From NCBI GenBank assembly GCA_948567375.1, contig OX419758.1, forward strand, positions 8,685,001-8,749,000: 64,000 bases of DNA, given 5' to 3'. The notes under the pieces were generated by a model. That model made no database searches, was not told where the DNA came from, and saw only the letters and a program-made list of their open reading frames with translations. The stretch is from Lunularia cruciata. Its lineage: Eukaryota > Streptophyta > Marchantiopsida > Lunulariales > Lunulariaceae. The translations under genes and the position numbers were made by a program. Below are positions 1-11,926 of the stretch, one piece after another. The first letter of the stretch is position 1; each line of letters begins with the position of its first letter.

Positions 1-380
1 CCTTTTGCCCTTTGTTTCCTATCACAAAGGGAGAAACCACAACCTTCCCTCAAATTCCTTTCCTTCTTTCTAGGCAAAACCTTCTCTACTCAAGTGTCTT
101 TCTTCTCTAGAAAACTTCTCTCTTCCCTGCACACCAAGCACTTCTCCCCTCCAAATCAACTATCATTTGTCCAAAAAATCTCTCCAAGCATTATTCTTCT
201 TCCTTGTCACTATCCTGGGTAAAATTCTTCACATTTTGAGATTTTCTGTCAAGCTCATGCACAAGCCAAGCCTCTCTCAAATTTTTCTTTGTCCTAGTTC
301 ACTCCTTCACTTTTTTGAGAGTTTTCTCCAGCTCTTGCACAAACCTTATATCCCATGTTTGTTCCCCCTTTGATCCTTCA
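1..380. repeat. Pyrimidine-rich low-complexity DNA (left arm)
   Basis: The plus strand is dominated by C and T with recurrent CTCTC, TTCTTC and CTCAAG words. The same composition resumes after the LTR at 420-1090, so this looks like one low-complexity tract split by that insertion. Open frames here are by-products of the skewed composition. No gene is supported. Confidence 0.55.
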
Positions 381-419
381 CTCTCTTCCTTTTCTGTCTA
401 GTAACACCCATTTGTGCAT

Positions 420-1090
420 GTGTGTGGTATTGTGATATTTAGCTTGGTATTACAAGTACTTGAGAGATATTATTTATATAGAGATAAAGGATGGTTCTAC
501 ATTAGTTATGATTAGCTAAAGTTAGTCATAGCTAAGATAGAGGGGACCTTACTTTAGAGGAAGTGGAAAAGATGAGCACTAATATTTTGGATTCTAGTGT
601 GTTAACTTGGTATTATTCCTAGGTGTTTGGCTTTGAGGAAAGAATTAAGAACTCTTGGGCTTGTAAGCCTTTTTGTTTTGGATTCTTCTATAGTCCAAGG
701 ATAGCCCATGTGAAGGAATCCATCCTTGACTTAGTGGTTGGGTCAAGTTAAGATCACATGCTAGTGGAATATACCCATGTGAATGGATATTCCTTTCCAC
801 TTTTTGATTTTACTTGACTTTTAGTCTAATAACTTGAGTTATTGCGGTAATTAGTAACTTTGGTATGGAACTATTTCACAAGTTTATAAACAAGGGGTGA
901 GGAGGTACTCATCATTTTTTCATTTGCAACTATCTCTCTCTCATTGAGTTCTCTAGTGAGCAATATCTTGAGTCTTGGAGTGTTAGCCTTGGAGGAGTAT
1001 GATGGAGTTGGGGTTCCTTGCTTTCTTAGTCCATGGTGCGTTACTATAATAGCCATCAAAGGTTAATCCTGAGTGAGAGATAGGCCGGCT
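420..1090 (+). repeat. LTR family A, copy 1 (solo LTR candidate)
   Basis: This segment is similar along nearly its whole length to 42640-43285 and, inverted, to 10975-11405. Shared landmarks in order are a GGTATTACAAGTA-type start, AGTTATGATTAGCTA, TATAGTCCAAGGATAG, AACTTGAGTTA, GTCTTGGAG and a GAGTGAGAGA end. Pyrimidine-rich DNA lies on both sides and no internal retroelement region adjoins it. A solo LTR is therefore the simplest reading. Exact termini and a target-site duplication could not be fixed by eye. Confidence 0.6.
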
Positions 1091-2490
1091 CACAGTCCAT
1101 TCCTTGTTTTCCCAAAACTCCTCTCTCATTCCTATTACTTTCTAATTCTCTCTTCAATACCTCTTTGGCCTTCTACAGGAAACCCCTCCTCTTCCTGCCA
1201 AGCACTCACTCTCCTTCAACAGAACCCTCTTGAAGCTCTTCCTCCTCTCTATTTGATCTTGGTCAGCACTCTCTCAAAATGCTACTCCTTGGAAAATTCC
1301 CAATCAGCTCCTCCATAGGCCTCTATTCCTTCAAACCCTTTGTCCTCTCCCATCAGACCTTTCTCAAAGTGCCCTACGTGCAGGCCTTCTCTCAGAACCT
1401 AAACCCTTCTACTTTTGCACTGACATGTTCAGACCTTTCCTTCAAAGCCCTTTCCTCTTCCTGTCAACAAGACCCACATTTGGCATTCAAAATGAATCTC
1501 TCTAGTTATTCTCTCCTTCCTCTTTCTGTCAACAAGGCCCACACTTTCCCATCCTTTGAATCCTAGACTCGCTGCACAACCAGGCCCTATCTCTCGGAAA
1601 TTCCTTCTCTCTTATCTCCTTTTTCTCTCAAAGGTTTTCTCTTCCTGCATGTCACCATTCAAACTTACATCACAACATTCTCTTCTCTTCTCTGCCTAGC
1701 TCTGCCATGTTCTTTCACAGCCAGAGTATTCTCTTGAAATTTCCTTCTGTCCTGTCCCAGCAAAACTTTCTTCTCAAGCCCTTACTTTGAATTTATCTCT
1801 CTGTCCAAGTTCCAGCTCTTGCACACCCTCTTCCTTCAAGAAACCCCCTTCCTTTGGCCTAACCTCTCAAGCCCTTACCTCAAAAAAATTCTCTGTCCTC
1901 CCTGCTTGCACTCTCAAGCCTTCATTCAAAATTTCTCCATTCTGTTCTAGCCAGCCCTAATCCATTCTCCTTAGAAGATTTACCTTTCTCTCAACTCAAC
2001 CCTCAGTCCTCTCAAAGCATGACTCTCCTAGCACAGACCAGATCAGGCCTTTCTCTTCAAGCATTACCCTTCATGTCTTGCACAGCCCTAATCCCATTTG
2101 AATTTCACTTCCCTGTCATTGGTTCTCCTGTTCATGCACAACCCTCAGATTTGAAAATCTCATATCCTGGCAACCAGCTATCATTTCTAAATTGTTGTCC
2201 CTCTTCTATATCCAGGCAGGCCTTTCTTCGTTTTGGGAAAATCCCCGGTCAATTCCTGTCCAAACCCTCTATTCAGGTGCTGGTCTTCTCCCAAAACGTT
2301 ACCTCTTCCCTATCCTGTCTAGACTCTCAAAAACCCTTCCCAGCCACATCTCTCTTCTCAAAATTTCTCCTATGCAACCACTTCTCCCATGCACTCTCTT
2401 TCTACTTCTTTTTCTTCCTTCCCTCTGTCCAAACTCTTAAATTCCTCCTTCAAGAAAATTCCCTGAACCTCTCTCCAGCTGAAACAATTC
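1091..2490. repeat. Pyrimidine-rich degenerate tandem-like DNA
   Basis: This is a CT-rich tract with irregularly recurring words such as CTCAAGCC, CTTCCTGTC and CCTCTTCC. It may be the eroded part of the array whose sharp copies begin at about 2491. A 200-residue open frame at 2019-2621 has biased Ser/Leu/Pro/Phe composition and no recognisable domain. It is regarded as a product of the composition. Confidence 0.5.
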
Positions 2491-3225
2491 CACTAAACCC
2501 CTATGGCCTATCACTTGCCAAAGACCTCCCAAAACTGTCTCTCCACACTCCTGGTCATTTGAAGCATCCTCCAAATCCTTCACTGTCCTGTCATCAGCCA
2601 AAAGCCTCCTCTGTCCACTGAAAGCATTTTCACTAAACCCTTATGGCCTGTCCATTGCCAAAGACCTCCCAAAACTGTCTCTCCACACTCCCGGTCACTC
2701 AAAGCATCCTCCAAACCCTTCACTGTCCTGTCATCAGCCAAAAGCCTCCTCTGTCCACTCAAAGCTTTTTCACTCAACCCTTATGGCCTGTCCATTGCCA
2801 AAGACCTCCCAAAACTGTCTCTCCACACTCTTGTTCACTCGAAGCATCCTCCAAACCCTTCACTGTCCTGTCATCAGCCAAAAGCCTCATGTGTCCACTC
2901 AAAGCTTTTTTACTCAATCCTTATGGCATGTCCATTGCCAAAGACCTCCCGAAATTGTCTCTCCACACTCCTGGTCACTCGAAGCATCCTCCAAACCCTT
3001 CACTGTCTTGTCATCGACCAAAAGCCTCCTCTGTCCACTCGAAGCATTATAATTAAACCAGTATGGCCTGTCCATTGTCAAAGACCTCCCAAAACCCTCT
3101 CTCCACACTCCTGGTCACTTGAAGCATCCACAAAACCCTTCACTGCCCAAAAGCCTCCTCTGTCCACTCAAAGCATTTTCACTAAACCCTTATGGCTTGT
3201 CAATTGCCAAAGACCTATCAAAGGT
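2491..3225. repeat. 140-bp tandem repeat, about five copies
   Basis: The phrase TATGGCCTGTCCATTGCCAA recurs with variants at about 2501, 2641, 2781, 2921, 3061 and 3190. Four intervals are exactly 140 bp and the last is 129 bp, because a short block around GTCCTGTCATC is missing from that unit. Copies differ by scattered substitutions. 140 is not a multiple of three, so each unit shifts frame and coding is unlikely. Confidence 0.9.
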
Positions 3226-3955
3226 TTTCTTAAACAAAAAAAACTATTTTTGCTCCGCCACTAAAAATGAAATACTCTTCACTCCAATAACATAAACAAA
3301 GTCCTGAGCTCATGTAACCCAAAATTAAATTCCTTGCTCACTCAACTCTAAAAGAACCCTCAAGCTTATAGCACCAAGAACTATTTCTGGGCTTTACAAT
3401 AATATAACAAATATCTCCCGTGACACGGTAGCATAAAACAAATCCCAAGACATATTGACATACAACCTGAGTTCATTACAACAGGAAAAAGAGGAAAAAA
3501 GAATTTCACACCAAAAGCATCAAGGGTACACATGGGCTATTTTCCAGATGACCTGCAAATGATGGAATCATGACATTCTGCTAGGATGGTGGTTCTTTTG
3601 TTTGTGTCATCTAAGATCTATAACATGCCATCATGAAAAGCAAGTCCTTGGGTACGGGTGACACCTTTGGATGATCAAGCTTCTACAATCTATAGGTCAA
3701 TTTTCATAACAACAAGAATCCTTTGCCAAAATTCATAGTACATCTTGACCTCTCCGATCCTATTTTTTGCCATAGGCATTTGGGTAAATGTATTTTCAAG
3801 TTGCTTCTTGCTTTGTGATCATCATATTGCACCTTTGTCTCATATCGTATCTCTTTCACTCATATGATCATCATATTGAACCTTTGTCTCCATTCAATCC
3901 ACCAAATCTATTGATGAGATAAAAAATTTGTGTCTTGAGTTAGACTAGAGGTTTC
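3226..3955. other. No gene recognised
   Basis: This is AT-rich sequence with no convincing open frame, domain motif or repeat relation to the rest of the window. Confidence 0.5.
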
Positions 3956-5170
3956 TCGTTTATCTTCACAACAAATACATTCTTGCCAAGATAGACCCAA
4001 AAATGAAACAAAAATATAGAAAAGTGAGGAGGAAACTTATTGTTAATTAACAATATATTTTTATATATCCATTTGGATCGAACCATTTATAAAGTCAATC
4101 ACATGACCATTTTAATAAAATGATTTTCATAAGATAAGGTATTAATTATCCATATTAAATTAAATATCATAAATTTGTTGTTTTATGGAATCTATTCTCA
4201 ATGTTGAATCTACTCATTATAGGTCCAGTCCAGGCAACACGTATACTAACACTGGCTCCTTCTCGGATTTCTTTTCTCATGACGTAGAGCTTTGTAGATG
4301 AAGTATTCTTTGAATTGTTGTAAGATTCCGGAAATTGATTCACATTTGATAATTTGGAGGAAACCTGTAAGTGGCGCAAACACGCCTGCTGGGTCTACTG
4401 ATCTTCTCTTTCCATCTGGGCAGTGTAACAGCTGCCTGTGACCCAAGCGGGGAGTGTGAAGCGCATCTTGCCCGAGAAGACCGTCAAGAGCATGTAGAAG
4501 GGACGTGCACTTGAAGCACAGGGCCTTCGAACTTCCCTCTTCAGCGGAAGTGAAATGAAACTTAGGGACGGTGTGGAGGGCATAGCGTGAGGCGGGCGAC
4601 CGAGCAACAATCTACTCTGCCGTCAAGGGATAGTGTGTTTTAATGCAATCGGGCGACTATCTTCTTGGAGCAGCTCTCAGCAACCTCTCTTGGTCTTTGT
4701 TCGTTTTCTTTGGTTTGATATTTATGGGTGGCTCAGAGCTTTGTCATCGTGGTTGACGGAAGCTTATGCACCTGAATGATCTTAATTTTCTATCTATCTG
4801 ATTGGGATGAAATGAAGGCCAGGGATTATGTAGTTGCTTGTACTGTAGCGACATTTCAGTAGAATGAGAAGCCAGATCTAGTCTGCATTGTAACCTCAAG
4901 GTTGTTATAGCTTATGCCACAAACTTACTCTTTCATACATAGATCTGCAGTCTGAAGGCAGGACTCAGAATGCAGATATATCATACACTTGAAATTGGTC
5001 TTTTGTACTCCGTCATAGAGATATGGTTGAATATTCGAGGATAATCGCGGAGCTGACAGGGTCCGACCACCATTTTCCCGAGCTAAATACTTTGGAGGAA
5101 TCTGATTTGAAATATCTAATGGTTCATGTCTTCAGTGTAGCCGATTTGCAGATAGAAATATTAGCTGGAA
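3956..5170 (+). repeat. R segment, copy 1 (related to DNA beside the terpene synthase)
   Basis: The segment matches 22956-23415 (R2) over its first part. It matches 24841-25690 (R3) over its middle and end. Landmarks shared in order include GTTAATTAACAAT, TATCCATTTGGATCGAAC, CTCATGACGTAGAGCTTTG, AGCTGCCTG, AAGACCGTCAAGAGCATG, GGAGGGCATAGCGTGAGGC, CAAGGGATAGTGTG and GCGGAGCTGACAG. R1 runs straight through the point where R2 and R3 are separated by about 1.4 kb. It may be flanking DNA of a lost terpene synthase paralogue or an unclassified repeat. Confidence 0.6.
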
Positions 5171-5940
5171 TACGGTACCGTCTTATTGAATGAGTACTCT
5201 CTGTTTCCTGCCTTGATGGATTAGTGGCAATTTGTTGTTGATATTAGTCATTTCACTTTCCAGTTGCTTAGCTCTGACTGCGATTCACGAGCACTCTTCT
5301 GTTTGCGTTCACAAGAGATATTGGCGGATCCATGTCTTCAGGATCTCCTTGCACGGATTGGAGAATTTAAAGCCTTCATCGATCTTCTTTCTGTCTGAGT
5401 CGGTCGATTGGCAGATGAGTCGGGATAAACAAAAGACTTAGATCCGAACTTTGAATCTGATCAAGAGAATCTAGTTAAGAATGAAGGAGGCAAGTCATTG
5501 AATCGAGACAGGAATGTAAGGAAGAATCAAAGAGGCAAGTCAGAGCACCGTAAAGGCTGGCATCGCTATCTAAGAAGGTCGAAGTGGGGACAACGAGACA
5601 ATTGTGTCGCCTGGTAAAAGAAGGGGAAGTCAGCAAATCCCCGATGGTCAATTCTTCCCAACGAGATCAACCCACAGAACCCCTCGAACGTAAGGAAAGT
5701 AGGTGCGATGATAAAGAAACAACAGGGGGAGCCAAAGTTGGTCAACTTCGTACTTCAAGGTCTGTAACGTGTTGGAAAAATGAGTAACAGGCGGGTAGTA
5801 GGTCTTGGGTTACTTCTACGACTTCAAAGAAGTAGAAGATATCAAGGGCGAGCGAGCGAAGGATAGGCTCTTTCTTACTGCGAGCCTTAGGATGGGTAGG
5901 AGAAGTGCAGCTTTTGCTGAAGCTCAAAAGTCTTGCAGAA
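5171..5940. other. No gene recognised
   Basis: This is less AT-rich than its surroundings, and open frames reach only 60-70 codons. The word GGAGGCAAGTCA-like recurs near 5490 and 5535. No domain is recognised. It could be the continuation of the R segment or the diverged leader of the gypsy unit that starts at about 5945. Confidence 0.35.
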
Positions 5941-5944
5941 GGCA

Positions 5945-7390
5945 CAACGGCGTGTTACCCTTAAAAGTCTGCCCGTTGTGCCTTCTGGTCTGGCACACAC
6001 ACTACAGCACAATGCCTGGACTTCTTGAACTTTCTAACCTAAGCAAGGCAAGTGCCCCCACAGAATGATTCACACAACAATGCTAATCCTAGTGGGACTG
6101 TGGATTTCATCAGAGTAGGACATGCTTCCTTTCCAAGAGGTTCATCCAACCAATGGAAGTGTTACTACAGAGCAACCATCTTTCTTATGACTTGATTTTG
6201 CATATATGCAATGCCTGATCCAAGTAGAACCTCCAATTCCAAGGGCTTCTCTGAAAGTTATGATGAAGAGACCATGGGGGAAGAAACTACTGAACTTGTC
6301 CGGGACATGTACAGGACAGCAGTCTCTATGTTTGACATCCTAGCAAGGTAGCTACCAACTTCTGCATACACAACTATGACTATTTGACTGACTTGGCTTG
6401 TAAAAGCCAACATTACTTTCAAACAGCTCTACAAAATGTTCCCTATGGAACACGTGAAAATTCAGAACTTTCTATTGAAGGAACAGCGTGTAAAACACTT
6501 CAAGGAACCACTGATCAAAGAATCAAACAACCCTCTCTGAGACCACATAGATTCAACCCCGACTTCAACTGCAGGCAGCCCACATCCTCCGTCTCAAGGA
6601 TGCCTGCAGACCTTAACAACAGAAAGCCCCCATGTTACTTTTGTAGACCTTGAGTCACCAGATCTCCAGGTATTGTACACCAAGGTCCGTGATCCCAATA
6701 TCCCCAAAACAATTGAAGGCAATGTAATCCCAAACTATTGCATTGATTGAGTCTTTAGTAAATATCATGACCAAGGGAGTTATGGAGACATTGGGCTCAA
6801 GGAAATGGCAAAAAATTCTACTCTCCTAAAAATGGCAGATGGGAGACAAATCACCCCCTTGACCTATTATCATCGGTCCACATAGTCATAGGCAAGCAAA
6901 CCTTCTTAATTGATTACTTGATCATTGACATGCCTGCCTTGGCACAAGTCCCCCTATTGTTAGGCATCTTTTGGCTGGTAGAAGCTAATATCATCACATA
7001 TTTGGAAAATGGGAAAATTGATCTTTGGAGGGAAATCAAAACACTCAATACTTTTGATGTATCTAAAAGAAACCAATTTCATGCTCGGATCAGAGTTTCA
7101 ACATTGATGCGTGAAGTCCTGCTCATGGTGGCAATGATGAAGAACTTGCTAACTCCATCACTAATTTTCTATTCATAATATAGGTTGAGATATATGGATG
7201 AACCACACCCAAGGTCACTGAAGCCTTTCTCTTAATAGCATTCTCATTGACTTTTCACCAAAACCACAAGAACCACAAAATGTTCTTGACATGTTCACTT
7301 CCTTGACCCTTGACAACACTTTCTTGAACTCAAAGGATGAATGCACTAGCTTGGCTGACCCTATCTACCCATGGATAACGTGTCCCTTGC
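5945..7390 (+). mobile_element. Gypsy family C, copy 1: decayed gag-protease unit
   Basis: The segment is collinear with 12360-13900. A gag-like stretch (ETTELVRDMYRTAVSMFD) is followed by a retropepsin region at about 6715-7130. That region reads VIPNYCID, then LLKMADGR.ITPL, then a late motif MPALAQVPLLLGIFWLVEA, matching the family pattern ending in LLGxxWL. The catalytic Asp-Ser/Thr-Gly is not intact: a TGA directly follows the CID codons and some bases are missing relative to copy 2. No RT or integrase was recognised downstream. It is a dead fragment. The gypsy assignment rests on the protease type and order. Confidence 0.65.
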
Positions 7391-8969
7391 CTTAAGCACA
7401 AAGGAGCAAACTTGTAAAACCTCAAATATGTCATGTTTCTACATTTAGGATGATTTTGACTGCCAAGATGAGGAAATTAATGAGGAATGCCTTCATCTTA
7501 AGGATACCTTAATGAAAATACCTTTTTTCCCCAAACAAGTACCATTACTTCTTTAGCACTCAAGTCCAACTTGCCTACTGAAAAGATAAGCAACCACTTC
7601 TTGCCTGTACAACTCAACCCATTTCCAACCCAAAGACACCCATCCCTATCACCACTTGACCATTATTTGTGACGTTTTGACCCTTGGGATTATTAATGTC
7701 AACCAAGTGGAGGAGTGTGCCCAAGCCCTATGTCAGGAGGATAAGCAGCAGTCTGAGTAGTATCCCTTCCTACCACAATCAACCCTCACACATGATATAC
7801 AGGTGGATGTTCTTGCTCCTTAATAGGCTACAATTGGAAACCTAATTTTTACTTTGGTAGAACACATCTACTAATTTGACTTGGCCCTCTTCATTATGGG
7901 AGCAACAATAAACCAACATATCTTGTTATAGACAATTGTCCATACAAATAAGTTCTCCATGTTATAGACTTAGGGAATTGAGTTTTGGGATCTCTTCAAA
8001 ACCATTGTGTACTTATAAAAGAATTACTACATGAGGACCTCAGGTTAGAGTACCCCAAAAGTTAACATATGAAGCAGTCAACCTCCCATGCTTTTCTTTG
8101 AGGTATTTAGTGGATTGTTTGAAGCTGGTGAACCAAGGTTTGGGGTTGAAACTGCACCTCTGTCCTGGACATGAATATTGCAAAACAAGTGGTGTCATTG
8201 ATGTTGAAATCTTCTAGATCCACTAGGATGTCAGGTTGTAGGCTGCCTGTAACACCACTATCAGTACAGATCCCGTGTCTTAGACCACACCCATCAGTAC
8301 TATAGTTAAGGAGTTAAGGACTGCATTTGAGCAACAGGGACAAGAACTCATATGAACTTTGTTCCCTCTTTGGAAGTTCCTCTGATGGTCTTAGAGAAGC
8401 AAGTGAGACACTCCCAAACATAGCTTCAAATATTTGTTATCATATGACACTTTGAGCAATTGCATGATTAAGTGCTCTGGCAAGAAGTGGAATGGAGATC
8501 TCAATGACAAGGAAGAAGACTCTAGTGATCCTAACAATCTTGGAGCTGTTGCATAAAAACTCATGTATACAAAGCATAGAGTTAAAGGATTTCATGTACC
8601 TTATTGCTTAGATTGGGAGATCTAGGTAAGAAGTCCGATAATTCCCATAGTTGTTCATGAAATGTTTTGAGCTAAACTTCATGTACCTCTTAGAGCAAGC
8701 AAACATATGGGGTTGTTTTCTAGGAAGGATATTGGATTTTGCTCACATGGATAGGCTCATTTAAGTACATGATATCATATTCAAGGATTATCAAGAAAGA
8801 GATCACGTGGGCATCTACTACTAGATAAGAACCTAGTTCTTCCCTTTTACAAACAAGGGCAAGAAGAAAAAGTAGACTTCAAAAAGGCTCACTTGGAGGG
8901 CAAGGACTTTTGAGAGGGCTAGGTCATCTAGGCACAATAGCTCTTGAGGGTTGTGTCAACAACAAGCAA
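7391..8969. other. Probable retroelement debris, unassigned
   Basis: All frames are closed by frequent stops, and no RT, RNase H or integrase motif was recognised. Position directly after a gypsy gag-protease fragment and before LTR-like DNA suggests a heavily decayed pol region, but the sequence itself does not show this. Confidence 0.3.
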
Positions 8970-9790
8970 GTTAATGTTATGGAAATTCGAGTGTGGGACT
9001 TCCATTATGGGTGAGTAGCTACAGGACTCCCACTATGGAACATTCTTATAATGGGACTAAAATTGGGTTTCCTCTCTATGGGACAAACAAGAGAGTGGGC
9101 AGACATTGCTATGGGTATGTAAGATAGTAGGACAAAGTTAGGTAGACAATGAATGCAAAGGTGATGTGATTATGCACTTAGCTAATGTAATCTTGATTAG
9201 AATCAAGGTTTAAGAGCCAATAGGCATTTATGGGAGGTGGTATTTGATGGAGACAACTGCCACAAAAGAACTATTGGGAGAAAAGTAGAAATCCTTTTTA
9301 GGGTTCAACATATATAAGGGAGCTTAGTCTACTATGGTGGGGTTGGTGTTAGTAGTAGAGAGTTCTCATGCATAGATCAATAAGCCCTTTAGTAGAGATT
9401 GGGGGCTAACTATCAAGGAGGAGGACTCAGCCAAGGAGAGGATGACCAAGTAGTATTAGAGTGTTCCTTGTAGTGCAGGTGATGACCTTGTGTTGTAGGT
9501 GACAAACCGCAGCCAAGAGATATAAACTCCATATACCCTATTCATTGTTTGCTCCCAAATCCTCATATGGATGATTTTAATGAATGATCATAAAACTTGT
9601 ATGATGTGGTGTTCTTATGAATCCTCAATATTTGTTTTCCTAGTTTAAGATGTCATGTAGTTCTCATGGAGTGTGAAGATTGATTAGCAGAGAGTGACAA
9701 CCAAAGAGGTCAACAGGCTCCTAGGGGTGATACACATGTGAGCTATCTCCAAGGTTCAGTGTTTCATGCAAGACCCGGTCCTACAATACA
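8970..9790 (+). repeat. Possible LTR with TATA box
   Basis: A TATATAAGGGAG box at about 9310 is followed by a leader-like segment with AATGAATGATCATAAAACTTG. It lies downstream of the gypsy C copy 1 remains, where a 3' LTR would be expected. No second copy was found in the window, so the LTR status is a guess from promoter-like content and position. Confidence 0.3.
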
Positions 9791-9959
9791 ACTAAGTGCA
9801 TTATGAGAAACCTGCCTTCAATTCCTCTCCCAAGCCTGGAGAAGGGCTGGCTGCTTTAGGGCTGTCCCACAATTTTGTTTTCCCGTAGTGCCTACTAGCC
9901 CAAACTACAGGTTAGGTCATTCCCATTGACAATCCTGAGCGTCCATTTTCTCCAAGTAG

Positions 9960-10700
9960 ACCTTCATAACCTCCTTCTTGATCTCTTCAAGATGGACATG
10001 CATCATCTTCATTCTCACCAATATTGTGGTCTTCTGTAGGTCCAACTCTCCTTTATCTCAACCACAATTTCCCCTTGAATGGGTACCCTATCCTCCTTGT
10101 GTTCTTCCTCCTTCTACTTAAGACTGTCCATGAGCTTCTTCACTTTTGATGTTGACTACTCATAGCTCATCTCAATCATGAACTTTTGCTGCTATGAGGG
10201 CAACCTTTACCTTTTTCACTTCTCCCTTAAGTGCATCAATCTCTTCCACTTGGGCCTTTGCCTATTCCTTCAATTCAGACATCTTATGTCTTATTGCCCT
10301 CTCCTTTGAAATTTTCTTCTTTAGGGCCGCACCTTTTGCCTTGAGCTTGGCCACCTCTTGTGCTAAGTCATTGCTCCATTAACCATCTCCAAGTGTTGGG
10401 CACAAACTTTCTTGAGTTCATCTCTTGCCTTCATCCTCTCCAAGTTTACTTCTTGTGCCATGCAATGAAGGTGATTGATGAGGATGACATAATCTATAAT
10501 AACCCATGGGATTTTGTGTATGCAGGGAGGAGTTGCTCCATTAATTCCAATGCTAGGCTGACCTTGTATACTACTAGTTGAGAAAGTGGCACTACCATGG
10601 CTGGCTTGGTTTCCTTCTTAATCAAACTCTCCCCTCTTACCATTTTAAACAAAGTTGAGGATGAAGATGGTCAATCCACTCTACTCACATACCAATTCTT
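9960..10700 (-). pseudogene. Decayed coiled-coil reading frame, gag-like
   Basis: Read on the minus strand, about 10200-10375 gives a Lys/Glu/Ala-rich heptad-type stretch with blocks NDLAQEVAKLKAKGAALKK and VEEIDALKGEVKKVKVALI, interrupted by a TAG. The rest of the interval has the same charged character but is broken by stops. Similar charged coiled-coil frames occur at 30080-30640 (minus) and 46600-46980 (plus), all beside retroelement remains. A gag or gag-adjacent region of gypsy-like elements is plausible. No catalytic domain is visible. Confidence 0.4.
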
Positions 10701-10974
10701 TTGTGACTAGTATCTTTGTCTTGGACGACCCTTCATCTTGCTTGTCATCTTCTCCCCAAATTCCACCTTTGGCTTGATGTCCTTCCTCATCTTGGCAAGA
10801 TCCCACATCTTCTGCCTCAAGCATCTCTTCAACACAAAGGATTCCTACCGTTTTTAGTTATGCTTCTCTTATGGGTGGGAACAAAGGGGATTTCACCATC
10901 TCCAGACCCTTTTCCATACTCTTTGCTGGACTAGAAGGTCTGGCTCCTTGATCATATCATCCAAGGGTGGGCAT

Positions 10975-11405
10975 TTGTTTTGTAATCCAGTAGATCTCTC
11001 ACTTAGGATGAACCTCAGATGGCTATTGAGGTAACACATCATTGACTAAGAAGGCAAGGAACTCCAACTCCAACTCCAACTCCATCACTCTCTTCCAAGG
11101 CACCTCCAAGACTCAAGATATTGCTCACTAGAGAATTCAATGAGAAGGAGATAATTGCAAATGAAAGGATGATGAGTACTCCTCACTCCTAGCTTATATA
11201 TTTGTGAAAATTTTACACACCAAAATTAATAATTATTGGAGTAACTCAAGCTCCTAGGCTAAAAGTCAAATAAAGTCTAAAAAGTCTAAAGGAATATCCA
11301 AGCATACAAGAATAATCCCATGGGTAGGTGGTCTTATCCTCTCCTACTAACTAAGTCCAGGGTTCCTACACTTGGGTTTTCCTTGGAGTATAGAAAATTT
11401 TATAT
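10975..11405 (-). repeat. LTR family A, inverted partial copy
   Basis: The reverse complement follows the 3' two thirds of LTR-A copy 2 (42640-43285), from the TAGTCCAAGGATAG region to the GAGTGAGAGA end. Similarity stops near 11405. The copy includes a small (CCAACT)n expansion at about 11065. It is truncated relative to the other copies. Confidence 0.6.
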
Positions 11406-11926
11406 CAATAAGTTTTGTGTTCCAAAGGACATGAGAATCACCATCAAAGGGTACAATACAGATTTTAGGCAAGAAATCCATTTTACCTCTTGTGTTTTTA
11501 TTTTTGTATTCTTTGATTTGATCATATTTCCTATCTTCCTGTTATTCCACCCCGTCCACCCGATCTACCCTTTCTACTCATTATAAGGGAAATCAAGGAA
11601 TTCCTTCAATCTTGATTCACCAAAAAATTTATAAGATATCTCTCTTAAGTTCTTGATTTTTATCAATCCAAGCCTCCAAAGAAGAAGCATGCTGTTGGGC
11701 CCAAGGTAATGAGCAAGATTTGGCCTTACCAAACTCCTACTCCATCATCCCAAGATTCAAAGGAAGTATAATTCTTAATTATTATGCTACTATTCAAGGA
11801 TTCCCACAATCTAACTATTTCTATGGGGGAACCTCAGCTACACCGGGCCCATATATGATATCACAAGCAGTGCCCATATATGATTAACTACTTGGAGTTT
11901 CTCCTGCAGTTCCACCAATAACATCT
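11406..11926. other. No gene recognised; likely leader of gypsy C copy 2
   Basis: There is only a short open frame (11320-11586) that runs out of the inverted LTR-A. The stretch leads directly into the gag-like frame that starts at about 11927. Confidence 0.35.

Noticed and set aside
2019..2621. A 200-codon open frame on the plus strand
   Set aside because: It lies in pyrimidine-rich DNA, has Ser/Leu/Pro/Phe-biased composition, runs into the 140-bp repeat and shows no domain.
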